Assembly: GCA_022559845.1 (NCBI GenBank)
Contig: CM040121.1
Coordinates: 514,332,566 to 514,396,565 of the forward strand
Reading direction: 5' to 3'
Origin: Amorphophallus konjac
Lineage: Eukaryota; Streptophyta; Magnoliopsida; Alismatales; Araceae
DNA: 64,000 bases
Part shown: one piece after another, positions 1-11,576 of the stretch
Numbering within the stretch: position 1 is the first letter of the stretch
Layout: the number at the start of each line of letters is the position of its first letter
Notes under the pieces: generated by a model
What the model saw: only the letters and a program-made list of their open reading frames with translations
Databases searched by the model: none
What the model was told of the DNA's origin: nothing
Made by a program: the position numbers and the translations under genes

Positions 1-316
1 AAGTAGTACATATATACAAAGATGTGGATAAATGCAAAGAAATCAGAATTCTCTATAGCAATAGGTAAATACCCAAAAAATTCATTTTGTGATTTAAAAC
101 TTTGTGGATTTTTATTGCATGTAAATATATTTTTAAATCTGATTTTAATAGAAATTTGATGTTAATTTGACTAAAAAATGTAGATTGTTTAGCTTCGATG
201 TTCTTCATTTGAAAAATTTTGTAATTTGGGTGTTATTTAATTTGATATGTCCATAATGATAATTGCGTTGTTATTTAATTTTATGTTATATAAATGCATG
301 GGGTATTCCCTGTGAG

Positions 317-467
317 CTGAGGTGCGTGGGTGCGACCTAACATTACACGCACCTCAGGAGAGCGCGTTAAAACCGTGTCAATGTGCCTTCCCGTTCAAGA
401 CTTTGGGTTTGATGTGTATGTTCTCATTTGTTTATGAGAATATATATATCTACCTCAAAGTCTTGAA
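317..467. repeat. Two short hairpins upstream of the transposase gene
   Basis: The first hairpin (317-357) pairs CTGAGGTGCGTG with CACGCACCTCAG, a perfect 12-bp stem. The second (394-467) pairs TTCAAGACTTTG with CAAAGTCTTGAA, with an inner TCTCAT/ATGAGA stem at 422-438. They lie between the start of the window and the long inverted repeat at 489-751, in the 5' non-coding part of the CACTA element. Function is unknown. Structured promoter/leader DNA or a small-RNA source are both possible. Confidence 0.7.
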
Positions 468-488
468 TTGTCCCGTTTGGACAGTCTG

Positions 489-751
489 TGAATGTTTGAT
501 CGCACTTAGGCAGTCATTTACTATATGTGTTTGTATGGTTTGTTGAGAATTTCGGTTGTGTCTCCTCACTCTTCTCTGATATACCATTATTGATTTTGAG
601 TGTTTTCTTAACCACTTACTTGTAAGTGTTTAAGAAAATTTCAAAATCAATAAATATATTTGGTATATCGGAGAAGTGTGGGGAGATGATGTCGAAATTT
701 TTAGCAAATCGTGCAGCACATATAGTAAGTGATTGTGCGATCAAACCTTCA
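489..751. repeat. Long imperfect inverted repeat (about 120-nt arms)
   Basis: The left arm begins at 489 with GAATGTTTGATCGCAC and the right arm ends near 751 with GTGCGATCAAACCTTC. The complementarity continues through the ACTATATGTG/CACATATAGT segments and the CTCCTCAC/GTGGGGAG segments to a centre near 620, where TTCTTAA faces TTAAGAA. The arms differ by scattered substitutions and small indels, so a transcript would fold into a long imperfect hairpin. It lies 150 bp upstream of the transposase start codon. It could be a MITE-like insertion, a regulatory hairpin or a small-RNA precursor; no protein is supported here. Confidence 0.75.
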
Positions 752-903
752 TGGATGGGTTAAAAAGTGATAATCTAATCAATATTCCTCTTCCAACTGC
801 AAATGGTCTATGATGAACGATGTGAGGAAAGGGTCGGGTGTAATATTATGAGTAATGATTTGAAAGTTAGGATGTGTATTGTCATTTATTGGGTGCAGGC
901 AAA

Positions 904-3900
904 ATGTCGACAGATCGTTCATGGATGTATCGTAGAATAGTTGACCGGGTGGTGTCAGATGACTTTAAGCTTGGGGTTGAGAGTTTCATTCAATTTGCAT
1001 TGGGGAATCCAAATGCAGCAATAGATCGCGACGGTCACATTCGATGCCCTTGTTCAAGTTGTAGAAACTTGAGGTGGTGTTCAACATGGGATGTGCAACA
1101 TCATTTGTACACGAAAGGGTTCGTGGATGGTTATACGAATTGGACGTGTCATGGTGAGCAATTCTTGAGGTATGAGCCCGACAATATTGCAGGCACAAGT
1201 GGGTACGTGGATATGGTTGTAGATGCTGCTGGTCCTAGTTTTAATATTCACGATGAAGCGCCGAATAAGACAGCCGGAAGATTTTATGAACTACTTAGGG
1301 ATGCTGATGAGCCGCTGTGGGATGGTTGTGAAAATCACACTCGATTGTCTGCAGTGTCACAGTTGTTGAACTTGAAATCTGAATTTCACATCAGTGAGAC
1401 TTGTTTTGACCGTCTCCTCCTCTTGATCAAGAGTATGTTGTCTCGAGACGAGAAGTTGCCAGAAACTTTTTACCGTGCAAAAAAGATGGTCAATGACTTA
1501 GGACTTGGATATGTGAAAATAGATGCATGTCCGAATCATTGTATGTTATATTACAAAGATGATGCAGATAAGATATCATGTTCCATTTGTGGCCATGACA
1601 GATTCAAACCTAAGGGGGGGGTCAATTCAAAGGCAAAAGATGTACCTTACAAGGCGTTGCGATACTTCCCTCTTGTGCCTAGGCTGCAGCGACTGTATAT
1701 GTCCTCAAAGACGGCTCGGCATATGACATGGCACACCGAAAGAGTACGTCGTGCCGATGATATAATCAGTCATCCTGCCGATGGTGAAGCTTGGACTCAC
1801 TTTAGTCGTACTCATCTTGCCTTTTCAAGGGAGTCACGTAATGTTCGATTGGGTTTATGCACAGATGGCTTTAATCCATTCGGTGGTTCAGTGGCAGCTT
1901 ATTCTTGTTGGCCAGTGTTCATGACACCGTACAACCTTCCGCCGCACATGTGCATGAAGCGAGAAAATCTGTTTTTGTCCCTAGTAATTCCTGGTCCAAA
2001 AAGTCCCGGAAAAAATTTGGACATATATCTCAGGCCGTTGATTGATGAGCTCAAATTTGTATGGACTGATGGAGTTGTTACTTATGATGCATATAGGAAG
2101 AAAAATTTTATTATGAAGGCTGCACTGATGTGGACAATAAGTGACTTCCCTGCATATGGAATGCTATCTGGTTGGAGCACACATGGGAGGCTAGCATGTC
2201 CTTACTGTATGGAAGATACCAAATCATTTGTATTGAAACATGGGGGGAAAAGCTGCTAGTTTGATTGCCATCGGCGGTTGCTACCAAGTGACCATCCTTT
2301 TCGAAGGCAAAAAGACTCGTTTAAAAAAAATACTGTTGAAATGGATGAAGCTGACTTGCAACGGGTGTCGGGTCTACATATGGTGTCACGGGTGCACAAT
2401 TTACCAGATGTAGTTCAATTGTCTGGTAGCACACGGTCACTCCCTAATTTTGGAAAGGATCACAACTGGGTCAAGAAAAGCATTTTTTGGGAATTACCTT
2501 ATTGGTCAACTCTTCTTGTACGACACAATCTGGATGTCATGCATACCGAGAAGAATTTTTTTGATAATGTGTTCAATACGATCATGAATGTTAAAGGGAA
2601 AACAAAGGACAACGCCAAAGCACGTATGGATTTAAAGATGCTTTGTAGACGTCCAGAACTGGAACTACAAAGTGTCAATGGCAAAACTGTGCAGCCTAAA
2701 GCAACTTATGTGCTTCATGATACACAGATCAAGGAAGTATGCCAGTGGTTGAAACAACTGAGATTCCCAGATGGATATGCATCCAACATAGCCCGTTGTG
2801 TGAATGTTAATGAGGGGAAAATATATGGTATGAAAAGTCACGACTGTCATGTGTTCATGGAGAGGCTACTGCCCATTGCATTTCGTGATTTGTTGCCAAA
2901 GCAGATATGGGGAGCACTAGCTGAGATGAGTCAATTTTTCAAGATTTTATGTGCATCTGAACTCAGACTTCGGGATGTACAAACTATCGAACAAGAAGTT
3001 GTCACAACCATTTACAAGCTAGAGAAGATATTTCCTCCGGCATTCTTTGATTCGATGGAGCACCTGGTCGTTCATTTGCCATATGAGGCTATCGTCGGAG
3101 GTCCAGTACAATTTCGATGGATGTATCCATTTGAGAGGTATGTGACAATTTTTGTTAACTTATAAGTCGTCCATAGCCGCTACATATTGTTGCCATCTGA
3201 CTTGTTGTTGTAGGTGCATGCATGAATTAAAAATGAAAGTTCGCAACAAGGCACAGGTGGAGGGTTCGATTGCTGAGGCATACATTCTTGAAGAAATTTT
3301 GAACTTCTGTTCTATGTACTTTGAGCCAGAGATTCAAACTCGTCGTACTCGACCTCCACGTAATGATGATGGGGGAGTGGATGAATCGTCCGATCGGCTC
3401 TCCATATTTAAACATCCTGGACGTGCGTTCGGACGTTGCTTGACTCGCACGCTCGAAGATAGAGAGTTGCACGCCGCTGAGATATATATTCTTTTGAATT
3501 GCCTCGAGATTGAACCTTATGTTGAGTAAGATCTTAATTCACATTTCCAGCAACTCCATAAGTCTATACATCCTCAAAGTCTATACAACATTGACTTCAC
3601 AAAGTCTATACATTGGCTTCCTCAAAGTCTATACATTGGCTTCCTCAAAGTCTATACATCCTCAAAGTCTATACATTGGCTTCCTCAAAGTCTATACATT
3701 CACTTCCTCAATGTCTATACATTAGCTTCCTCAAAGTCTATACATTCACTTCTTCAAAGTCTATACATTGGCTTCCTCAAAGTCTATATAACATTGACTT
3801 CACAAAGTCTATGCATTGGCTTCCTCAAAGTCTATACATTGGCTTCCTCAAAGTCTATACATCCTCAAAGTCTATACATTGGCTTCCTCAAAGTCTATAC

Positions 3901-5405
3901 ATTGACTTCCTCAAAGTCTATACATTCACTTCCTCAAAGTCTATACATTGACTTCCTCAAAGTCTATACATTCACTTCCTCAAAGTCTATACATTGGCTT
4001 CACAAAGTCTATACATTGGCTTCACAAAGTCTATACATTGGCTTCCTCAAAGTCTATACAACATTGACTTCACAAAGTCTATACATTGGCTTCCTCAAAG
4101 TCTATACATCCTCAAAGTCTATACATTGGCTTCCTCAATGTCTATACATTCACTTCCTCAAAGTCTATACATTGGCTTCCTCAAAGTCTATACAACATTG
4201 ACTTCACAAAGTCTATACATTGGCTTCCTCAAAGTCTATACATCCTCAAAGTCTATATATTGGCTTCCTCAAAGTCTATACATTGGCTTCCTCAAAGTCT
4301 ATACATCCTCAAAGTCAATACATTGGCTTCCTCAAAGTCTATACATTGACTTCCTCAAAGTCTATACATTGGCTTCCTCAAAGTCTATACAACATTGACT
4401 TCACAAAGTCTATACATTGGCTTTATCAAATTTTTTTAATCATTTTTTTTACGGGGTGCTACATTTATATTGCAGACAATTTGATTCAGAATTAGCTGAA
4501 AAATGTCCAAATATCCAGGATGTGGAGATTGAAAAAGAACGCGAGAAGTTTTTTTCCAAATGGCTAAGAAACCGAGTTAGTGTGAACTCTGAATATATAT
4601 GTTTGTATTTACGTATGTTGAGGTAATTGTTATTATTTTAACTACTCTAATTTGAATATAGGTTGAACAAGGTCTCATTACTGATCAAAGAGTACAACAG
4701 ATAAGTTATGGCCCCTCGAACCAGACACGTGCCTATCCGGGATATATTGTGAATGGATACAAATTTCATACAAGGGATTATGGGCGAAATAAGTCTACGA
4801 TGAACAGCGGCGTATGTGTGAAGGGAAGTTTATACAATGAAATGGAATTGGACTACTATGGTATTCTTGAAGAAGTCTTAGAACTTCAGTATTTGGGACA
4901 AGACAATCATGTATACATATTTAAGTGTCAATGGTTTGATCCTAATTCTGTTCTACATGACACAAATTATGGGATTGTCAATGTCAAGCATAGGTTTAAA
5001 CTTAAGACCTATGAACCGTTCATTTTAGCCGCACAAGCCCAGCAAGTGTACTATTCAAGCTATCCATCATCCAAGAATAGAGATTGGTGGGCAGTTTGCA
5101 GGGTTAATTCAAAACTCTTTCCCACTTATGAGTTAACTATGAGTGGAGATGTCTCAGAGGTTGCTCGTGCTGAATATTATCAATCAGACGAAGTTGGCGT
5201 TGTCGGTTCCTCTAGGTTTAATATGGACGAATCTGATGAGCCACTGTCATTACGTACGCGAGATGGCGTGGAAGAAGTCGATCCGACGGAGCTAAATGTT
5301 GATGTTAGAGGGGAGGAAGAATCAGATGAAGACGAAGATTTTGAATCTCATGAGACTACTATGGATGACGAAGATGATGAAGTTGAGCTAGATATATCAA
5401 CATGA
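904..5405 (+). CDS. TNP2-like CACTA transposase, four exons, one internal stop
   Basis: Proposed exons are 904-3137, 3214-3525, 4476-4575 and 4662-5405, each bounded by GT..AG. The ATG at 904 gives the family-typical MSTDRSWMYRR start; an upstream ATG at 874 is less typical. Domains in order: Transpos_assoc (about residues 5-85, with CPCSSC and WTCHGE), Transposase_21/TNP2 core (PLIDELK..DGV..YDA, LSGWSTHGRLACPYC), DUF4218 (SMEHLVVHLPYEA, WMYPFER, EGSIAEAYILEE) and DUF4216 (YYGILEEVLEL..FKCQWFDPN). The C-terminus is very acidic. The one clear lesion is an in-frame TAG at 2257-2259 where the family has Trp (a TGG to TAG change); the frame resumes intact at once. Intron 2 holds a 23-bp minisatellite. 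It should bind the element ends and catalyse excision; here it is probably inactive unless the stop is read through. Confidence 0.85.
3553..4428 (+). repeat. 23-bp minisatellite in intron 2 of the transposase gene
   Basis: About 40 copies of a unit with core CTCAAAGTCTATACATTGG repeat here. Full units are 23 bp; shorter 17-bp units lack the GGCTT part, and others end ACAACATTGACTTCA. Forms of different length alternate in a recurring order, suggesting amplification of multi-unit blocks. The array sits between a donor at 3526 and an acceptor at 4475, so it is spliced out in this model. All three forward frames stay open over long stretches only because the unit lacks stops; I do not call them genes. 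Confidence 0.9.
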
Positions 5406-5530
5406 GGGAGGCATGTTTTGATAATTTAGTAAGAAGATTCTTACTTTTAAGCATAATTTTAAATAACATTTGTCTAGCCTTATATAATTGTGGATTAATA
5501 TGTATTAATTGTTTTGTTATTCATAAGGAA

Positions 5531-8500
5531 ATGGTGCGAGGAGGTCGTACTAGGGGTGGGAGGAGATCTAGCAGTGAGAGGGGCACTACTACCTCCTCGC
5601 TACCATCTTCTTCAGACACAGGTATATTTGATCAATAAGTTAGCTATATAAATATTTTAATTATTTACAAACTTAAAAGAATTTATTTATAGGTGCAAGT
5701 GTCGGCTCACCACCACTTGTACATACGCCACCACCTCCCGCTACAGGTATGTATATTTTAATTTAAATTCTTGAACATTTGTTCTACTTATGAAAATAAG
5801 TTCTTGCAGGTCTCAGTGGCCTCCCACCTGTTGTGCATACGCCACTCCCACCACCTCCCGCTGCAGGTATGTATATTTTAATTATATGTTCGCAATATTT
5901 GTATCACTCCACATGACAATAAATTCTTGCAGGTCTCAGTGGCAAAAAGACTCGAGGATCATGTATGTATATTTTAATTTAAATTCTTCAATATTTGTTC
6001 TACTTATGACAATAAATTCTTGCAGGTCTCAGTGGCCTCCCACCTGTTGTGCATAGGCCACCCCCACCACCTCCCGCTGCAGGTATGTATATGTTAATTA
6101 TATGTTCGCATTATATGTATCACTCCACATGACAATAAATTCTTGCAGGTCTCAGTGGCCTCCCACCTGTTGTGTATACGCCACCCCCACCACCTCCCGC
6201 TGCAGGTATGTATATTTTAATTATATGTTCGCAGTATATGTATCACTCCACATGACAATAAATTCTTACAGGTCTCAGTGGCCTCTCACCTGTTGTGCAT
6301 ACGCCACCCCCACCACCTCCTGCTGCAGGTATGTATATTTTAATTATATGTTCGCAGTATATGTATCACTCCACATGACAATAAATTCTTGCAAGTCTCA
6401 GTGCCCTCCCACCTGTTGTGCATACGCCACCCCCACCACCTCCCGCTGCAGGTATGTATATTTTAATTATATGTTCGCATTATATGTATCACTCCACATG
6501 ACAATAAATTCTTGCAGGTCTCAGTGCCCTCCCACCTGTTGTGCATACGCCACTCCCACCACCTCCCGCTGCAGGTATGTATATTTTAATTATATGTTCG
6601 TAGTATATGTATCACTCCACGTGACAATAAATTCTTGCAGGTCTCAGTGGTCTCCCACCTGTTGTGCATACGCCACCCCCACCACCTCCCGCTGCAGGTA
6701 TGTATATTTTAATTATATGTTCGCATTATATGTATCACTCCACATGACAATAAATTCTTGCAGGTCTCAGTGCCCTCCCACCACCTCCCACTTGTACAGG
6801 GCCCACCCCCACCAGTCAGCCCCTTGACGATGTCGGCAGTTGTCACGAGGGAGGCACGACCCATGATAGACGTCGCCCGTGTTGGGTATCCGGGTAAATC
6901 TATAAGGTTATATTACATTAATTAGCCCTCAACTGTCTAATATGAATATTTTGACATTTGCAATTGCAGTATGAAATTTGAACCCCACAGCGCTGTCCAT
7001 CATTCCACCGAACTCATGTTGGCACATGTGCCCGGGGCAGCTTCCACTTTCAGAGATTTTCGATGTCCGTCCGCGATTCATTGTACAACATGTTCTTAGT
7101 AAGTAATTACGTCATTTAATTCAAGTATTTCCCAAAGTCAATTTACAACTTTATACTAAGTGTGAAAAGTAATTGATTTACAGCGGTCTTTTCAATTCAC
7201 ATGTGGACATGACGCGGCGAGATGTCGTCGTGCCTGGGAGTCTACTATGCTCTCAAGTTACAAGAGGAAAATACATGAGGCCCGAGCACACGCTAAAAAA
7301 TTGAGTGGGGGGAGTGAAGACCGACAATTGTGGAAGGCGCATCGCCCTCTATGGATGAGGCAGGAGGATTGGGAGATATCTTGTGACCATTTTGCCGACC
7401 CCAAGTGGATAGAAAAGTCCGAAAAAGCCAAAGCAAACAGGGCGTCAAAACCAGGTTCAAATTTGCATACGAGTGGGTCCATCTCTTATGCGGCTCATAA
7501 ACAAAAATTGGTAAGTAATATACCAATTTATCTTCTTACAATTTATCCCAATATTTGACTTTTTTTTACTATGAATTGTATAACAGGCTGTGGAGCTTAA
7601 TCGACCTCCGTCGTTCCTCGAGGTGTTCGACAGAACACACAAAAAGAAGGGGACTAATGATTTTGTGAGTGACACAGCTAAGTCAGCAGCGGTAAGTTTA
7701 TCTACATATGTAACTTGTACCGTTCATTTAAATCGGCATGTAATTCATATGAAATTGACTAGTTATTTTATTCAATTTGTAGGAAACATATAGCAAAGCA
7801 GTGACAGAGAAGTACGGGGAGGGAGACACGCAGCAGCCGGAGTTCGATCCGGTGGAGTGGGTGGCAGCAGCTGGCGTACCGAAGAAAGGCCGACTATATG
7901 GTTTTGGGGAGAGCCTAGACGCAAGCGCGGTGACATCAGCGTGTGCGAGTTCTAGCTATACTTCTTCCAGTGGCAGTGCCTTCACTATACCTTCCGTTGC
8001 CCCCAGCGCTTCTGCCAACGACATGATGGACATGGTCCGATCGCAGATTTCTGATATGCAGCGGCAGCAGCAGCATTTCCAGCAAGAGATCTCTAGCCAA
8101 GTGTCAGTATTCTTGCAGGCAATTAGTGGCCTCCTCTCCCAGAGCGGAATGGTCCCTCAGAAATCAACCACCACCACAACACAGCCCGCACAGGTGAGTG
8201 TTTACTATGTTTTTATTTTGATGGAATTACTCAATTATGTTCATTATTAATTTTAAAACTCATTTACTTCAGAAGAATTGAGAAAATCTGGGGGCCGGGG
8301 GTCTAAAATTAGAAATACCGGTCGGACGGCCATGCCGATCATTCCAACGCGACCGGGGAGATGAAAGTGACTTGTCAGAACTGACGGAATCCAAATCGGA
8401 TGTCCGGTTTGAGCTCGGCGCTCAAAGTTCAGTTTTAAAATACACTTAGTTTAAATGAACTACCAGGTCGGGTCCGGGGGTCTAAAATTGGAAATACCGG

Positions 8501-11500
8501 TCGGACGGCCGTGCCGATCATTCCAACGCGACCGGGGAGACGAAAGTGACTTGTCAGAACTGACGGAATCCAAATCGGATGTCCGGTTTGAGCTCGGCGC
8601 TCAAAGTTCAGTTTTAAAATACACTTAGTTTAAATGAACTATCAGGTCGGGTCCGGGGGTCTAAAATTGGAAATACCGGTCGGACGGCCGTGCCGATCAT
8701 TCCAACGCGACCGGGGAGATGAAAGTGACTTGTCAGAACTGACGGAATCCAAATCGGATGCCCGGTTTGAGCTCGGCGCTCAAAGTTCAGTTTTAAAATA
8801 CACTTAGTTTAAATGAACTACCAGGTCGGGTCCGGGGGTCTAAAATTGGAAATACCGGTCGGACGGCCGTGCCGATCATTCCAACGCGACCGGGGAGACG
8901 AAAGTGACTTGTCAGAACTGACGGAATCCAAATCGGATGTCCGGTTTGAGCTCGGCGCTCAAAGTTCAGTTTTAAAATACACTTAGTTTAAATGAACTAT
9001 CAGGTCGGGTCCGGGGGTCTAAAATTGGAAATACCGGTCGGACGGCCATGCCGATCATTCCAACGCGACCGGGGAGATGAAAGTGACTTGTCAGAACTGA
9101 CGGAATCCAAATCGGATGCCCGGTTTGAGCTCGGCGCTCAAAGTTCAGTTTTAAAATACACTTAGTTTAAATGAACTACCAGGTCGGGTCCGGGGGTCTA
9201 AAATTGGAAATACCAGTCGGACGGCCGTGCCGATCATTCCAACGTGACCGGGGAGATGAAAGTGACTTGTCAGAACTGACGGAATCCAAATCGGATGCCC
9301 GGTTTGAGCTCGGCGCTCAAAGTTCAGTTTTAAAATACACTTAGTTTAAATGAACTACCAGGTCGGGTCCGGGGGTCTAAAATTGGAAATACCGGTCGGA
9401 CGGCCGTGCCGATCATTCCAACGCGACCGGGGAGATGAAAGTGACTTGTCAGAACTGACGGAATCCAAATCGGATGTCCGGTTTGAGCTCGGCGCTCAAA
9501 GTTCAGTTTTAAAATACACTTAGTTTAAATGAACTACCAGGTCGGGTCCGGGGGTCTAAAATTGGAAATACCGGTCGGACGGCCGTGCCGATCATTCCAA
9601 CACGACCGGGGAGATGAAAGTGACTTGTCAGAACTGACGGAATCCAAATCGGATGTCCGGTTTGAGCTCGGCGCTCAAAGTTCAGTTTTAAAATACACTT
9701 AGCTTAAATGAACTGCCAGGTCAGGTCCGGGGGTCAAAAACTTGAAATACAAGTCGGACGGCCGTGCCGATCATTCCAACGCGACCGGGGAGATGAAAGT
9801 GACTTGTCAGAACTGACGGAATCCAAATCGGATGCCCGGTTTGAGCTCGGCGCTCAAAGTTCAGTTTTAAAATACACTTAGTTTAAATGAACTACCAGGT
9901 CGGGTCCGGGGGTCTAAAATTGGAAATACCGGTCGGACGGCCGTGCCGATCATTCCAACACGACCGGGGAGATGAAAGTGACTTGTCAGAACTGACGGAA
10001 TCCAAATCGGATGTCCGGTTTGAGCTCGGCGCTCAAAGTTCAGTTTTAAAATACACTTAGTTTAAATGAACTATCCAGGTCGGGTCCGGGGGTCTAAAAT
10101 TGGAAATACCGGTCGGACGGCCGTGCCGATCATTCCAACGCGACCGGGGAGATGAAAGTGACTTGTCAGAACTGACGGAATCCAAATCGGATGCCCGGTT
10201 TGAGCTCGGCGCTCAAAGTTCAGTTTTAAAATACACTTAGTTTAAATGAACTACCAGGTCGGGTCCGGGGGTCTAAAATTGGAAATACCGGTCGGACGGC
10301 CGTGCCGATCATTCCAACACTACCGGGGAGATGAAAGTGACTTGTCAGAACTGACGGAATCCAAATCGGATGTCCGGTTTGAGCTCGGCGCTCAAAGTTC
10401 AGTTTTAAAATACACTTAGTTTAAATGAACTATCAGGTCGGGTCCGGGGGTCTAAAATTGGAAATACCGGTCGGACGGCCGTGCCGATCATTCCAACGCG
10501 ACCGGGGAGATGAAAGTGACTTGTCAGAACTGACGGAATCCAAATCGGATGCCCGGTTTGAGCTCGGCGCTCAAAGTTCAGTTTTAAAATACACTTAGTT
10601 TAAATGAACTACCAGGTCGGGTCCGGGGGTCTAAAATTGGAAATACCGGTCGGACGGCCGTGCCGATCATTCCAACACGACCGGGGAGATGAAAGTGACT
10701 TGTCAGAACTGACGGAATCCAAATCGGATGTCCGGTTTGAGCTCGGCGCTCAAAGTTCAGTTTTAAAATACACTTAGTTTAAATGAACTATCAGGTCGGG
10801 TCCGGGGGTCTAAAATTGGAAATACTGGTCGGACGGCCGTGCCGATCATTCCAACGCGACCGGGGAGATGAAAGTGACTTGTCAGAACTGGCGGAATCCA
10901 AATCGGATGTCCGGTTTGAGCTCGGCGCTCAAAGTTCAGTTTTAAAATACACTTAGTTTAAATGAACTGCCAGGTCGGGTCCGGGGGTCTAAAATTGGAA
11001 ATACCGGTCGGACGGCCGTGCCGATCATTCCAACACGACCGGGGAGATGAAAGTGACTTGTCAGAACTGACGGAATCCAAATCGGATGTCCGGTTTGAGC
11101 TCGGCGCTCAAAGTTCAGTTTTAAAATACACTTAGTTTAAATGAACTATCAGGTCAGGTCCGGGGGTCAAAAACTTGAAATACAAGTCGGACGGCCGTGC
11201 CGATCATTCCAACGCGACCGGGGAGATGAAAGTGACTTGTCAGAACTGACGGAATCCAAATCGGATGCCCGGTTTGAGCTCGGCGCTCAAAGTTCAGTTT
11301 TAAAATACACTTAGTTTAAATGAACTACCAGGTCGGGTCCGGGGGTCTAAATATTGTTTCAAGCTAGTAGTTGATCTATAAAATCTGCAGTTATCAATTT
11401 GATATGTTTGATTTATATTTATGCTCATTTCTTCGCACTAATTTTTTTATCTATAAATGAATGTTATTATTTTTTTAATGTAGGGGGATCCTTCTGCGGG

Positions 11501-11576
11501 CAGCGACAGAGGAGATGAGCAGGGCAGTGACGATATGGATGATGAGGATATTGACGATGTACCAGATATTTCTTGA
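5531..11576 (+). CDS. TnpA / Transposase_24-like second CACTA protein, many exons
   Basis: The ATG at 5531 opens an Arg/Gly/Ser-rich exon (to 5621). Cassette exons rich in proline follow (see 5693-6763), then 6764-6893, an exon beginning at 6970 (KFEPHSAV, AHVPG), 7184-7510, 7587-7691, 7783-8193 and 11484-11576. The middle exons carry the Transposase_24 signature: KWxx..WMRQEDW, KANRASKP, HTSGSISYAAHK, then AVTEKYGEG and GRLYGFGESL. The last exon is acidic (GSDDMDDEDIDD) and ends with TGA. A likely 1-nt slip occurs around 7055-7080, so the copy may be damaged. TnpA-type proteins bind subterminal repeats and help transposition. The final intron, 8194-11483, is almost entirely satellite DNA. 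Exon borders are inferred from splice signals and phase. Confidence 0.75.
5693..6763 (+). repeat. Tandem array of exon-intron cassettes, 123-bp period
   Basis: Proposed exons start at 5693, 5810, 5933, 6026, 6149, 6272, 6395, 6518, 6641 and 6764. From 6026 on the spacing is exactly 123 bp: a 57-nt exon and a 66-nt intron with donor GTATGTATAT and acceptor TTCTTGCAG. Each full exon encodes 19 residues of the form LSGLPPVVHTPPPPPPAAG. Exon 5693-5746 is 54 nt and exon 5933-5962 is 30 nt, so all are multiples of three and all interrupt codons in the same phase. Any number can be included or skipped without a frameshift. The unit at 6395 has lost its exact acceptor (CAAG for CAGG). Confidence 0.8.
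8285..11353 (+). repeat. 179-bp satellite array, 17 units, inside the last TnpA-like intron
   Basis: The phrase GGGGGTCTAAAATTGGAAAT recurs at 8302, 8481, 8660, 8839, 9018 and so on, a constant 179-bp step, to the end near 11346. Units are highly similar. Each holds a 7-bp hairpin, TTTGAGC..GCTCAAA. Diagnostic sites (GTCCGG versus GCCCGG; CTATCAGG versus CTACCAGG) often alternate from unit to unit. A rare variant, CAAAAACTTGAAATACAAG, appears at 9735 and 11168, eight units apart. Recent amplification of multi-unit blocks is implied. The array is flanked by a donor at 8194 and an acceptor at 11483. Confidence 0.95.

Noticed and set aside
317..751. A miR820-type locus of CACTA elements
   Set aside because: No stretch resembling the known miR820 sequence is visible; only the general hairpin property is shared.
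3510..4495. Several overlapping forward open frames of 70-135 codons
   Set aside because: They are translations of the stop-free 23-bp minisatellite in different frames, with the same peptide words in each; no domain.
8285..11353. CRISPR-like appearance of regular repeats
   Set aside because: Units are contiguous 179-bp satellites without spacers in a plant nuclear transposon; no cas genes are possible in this context.
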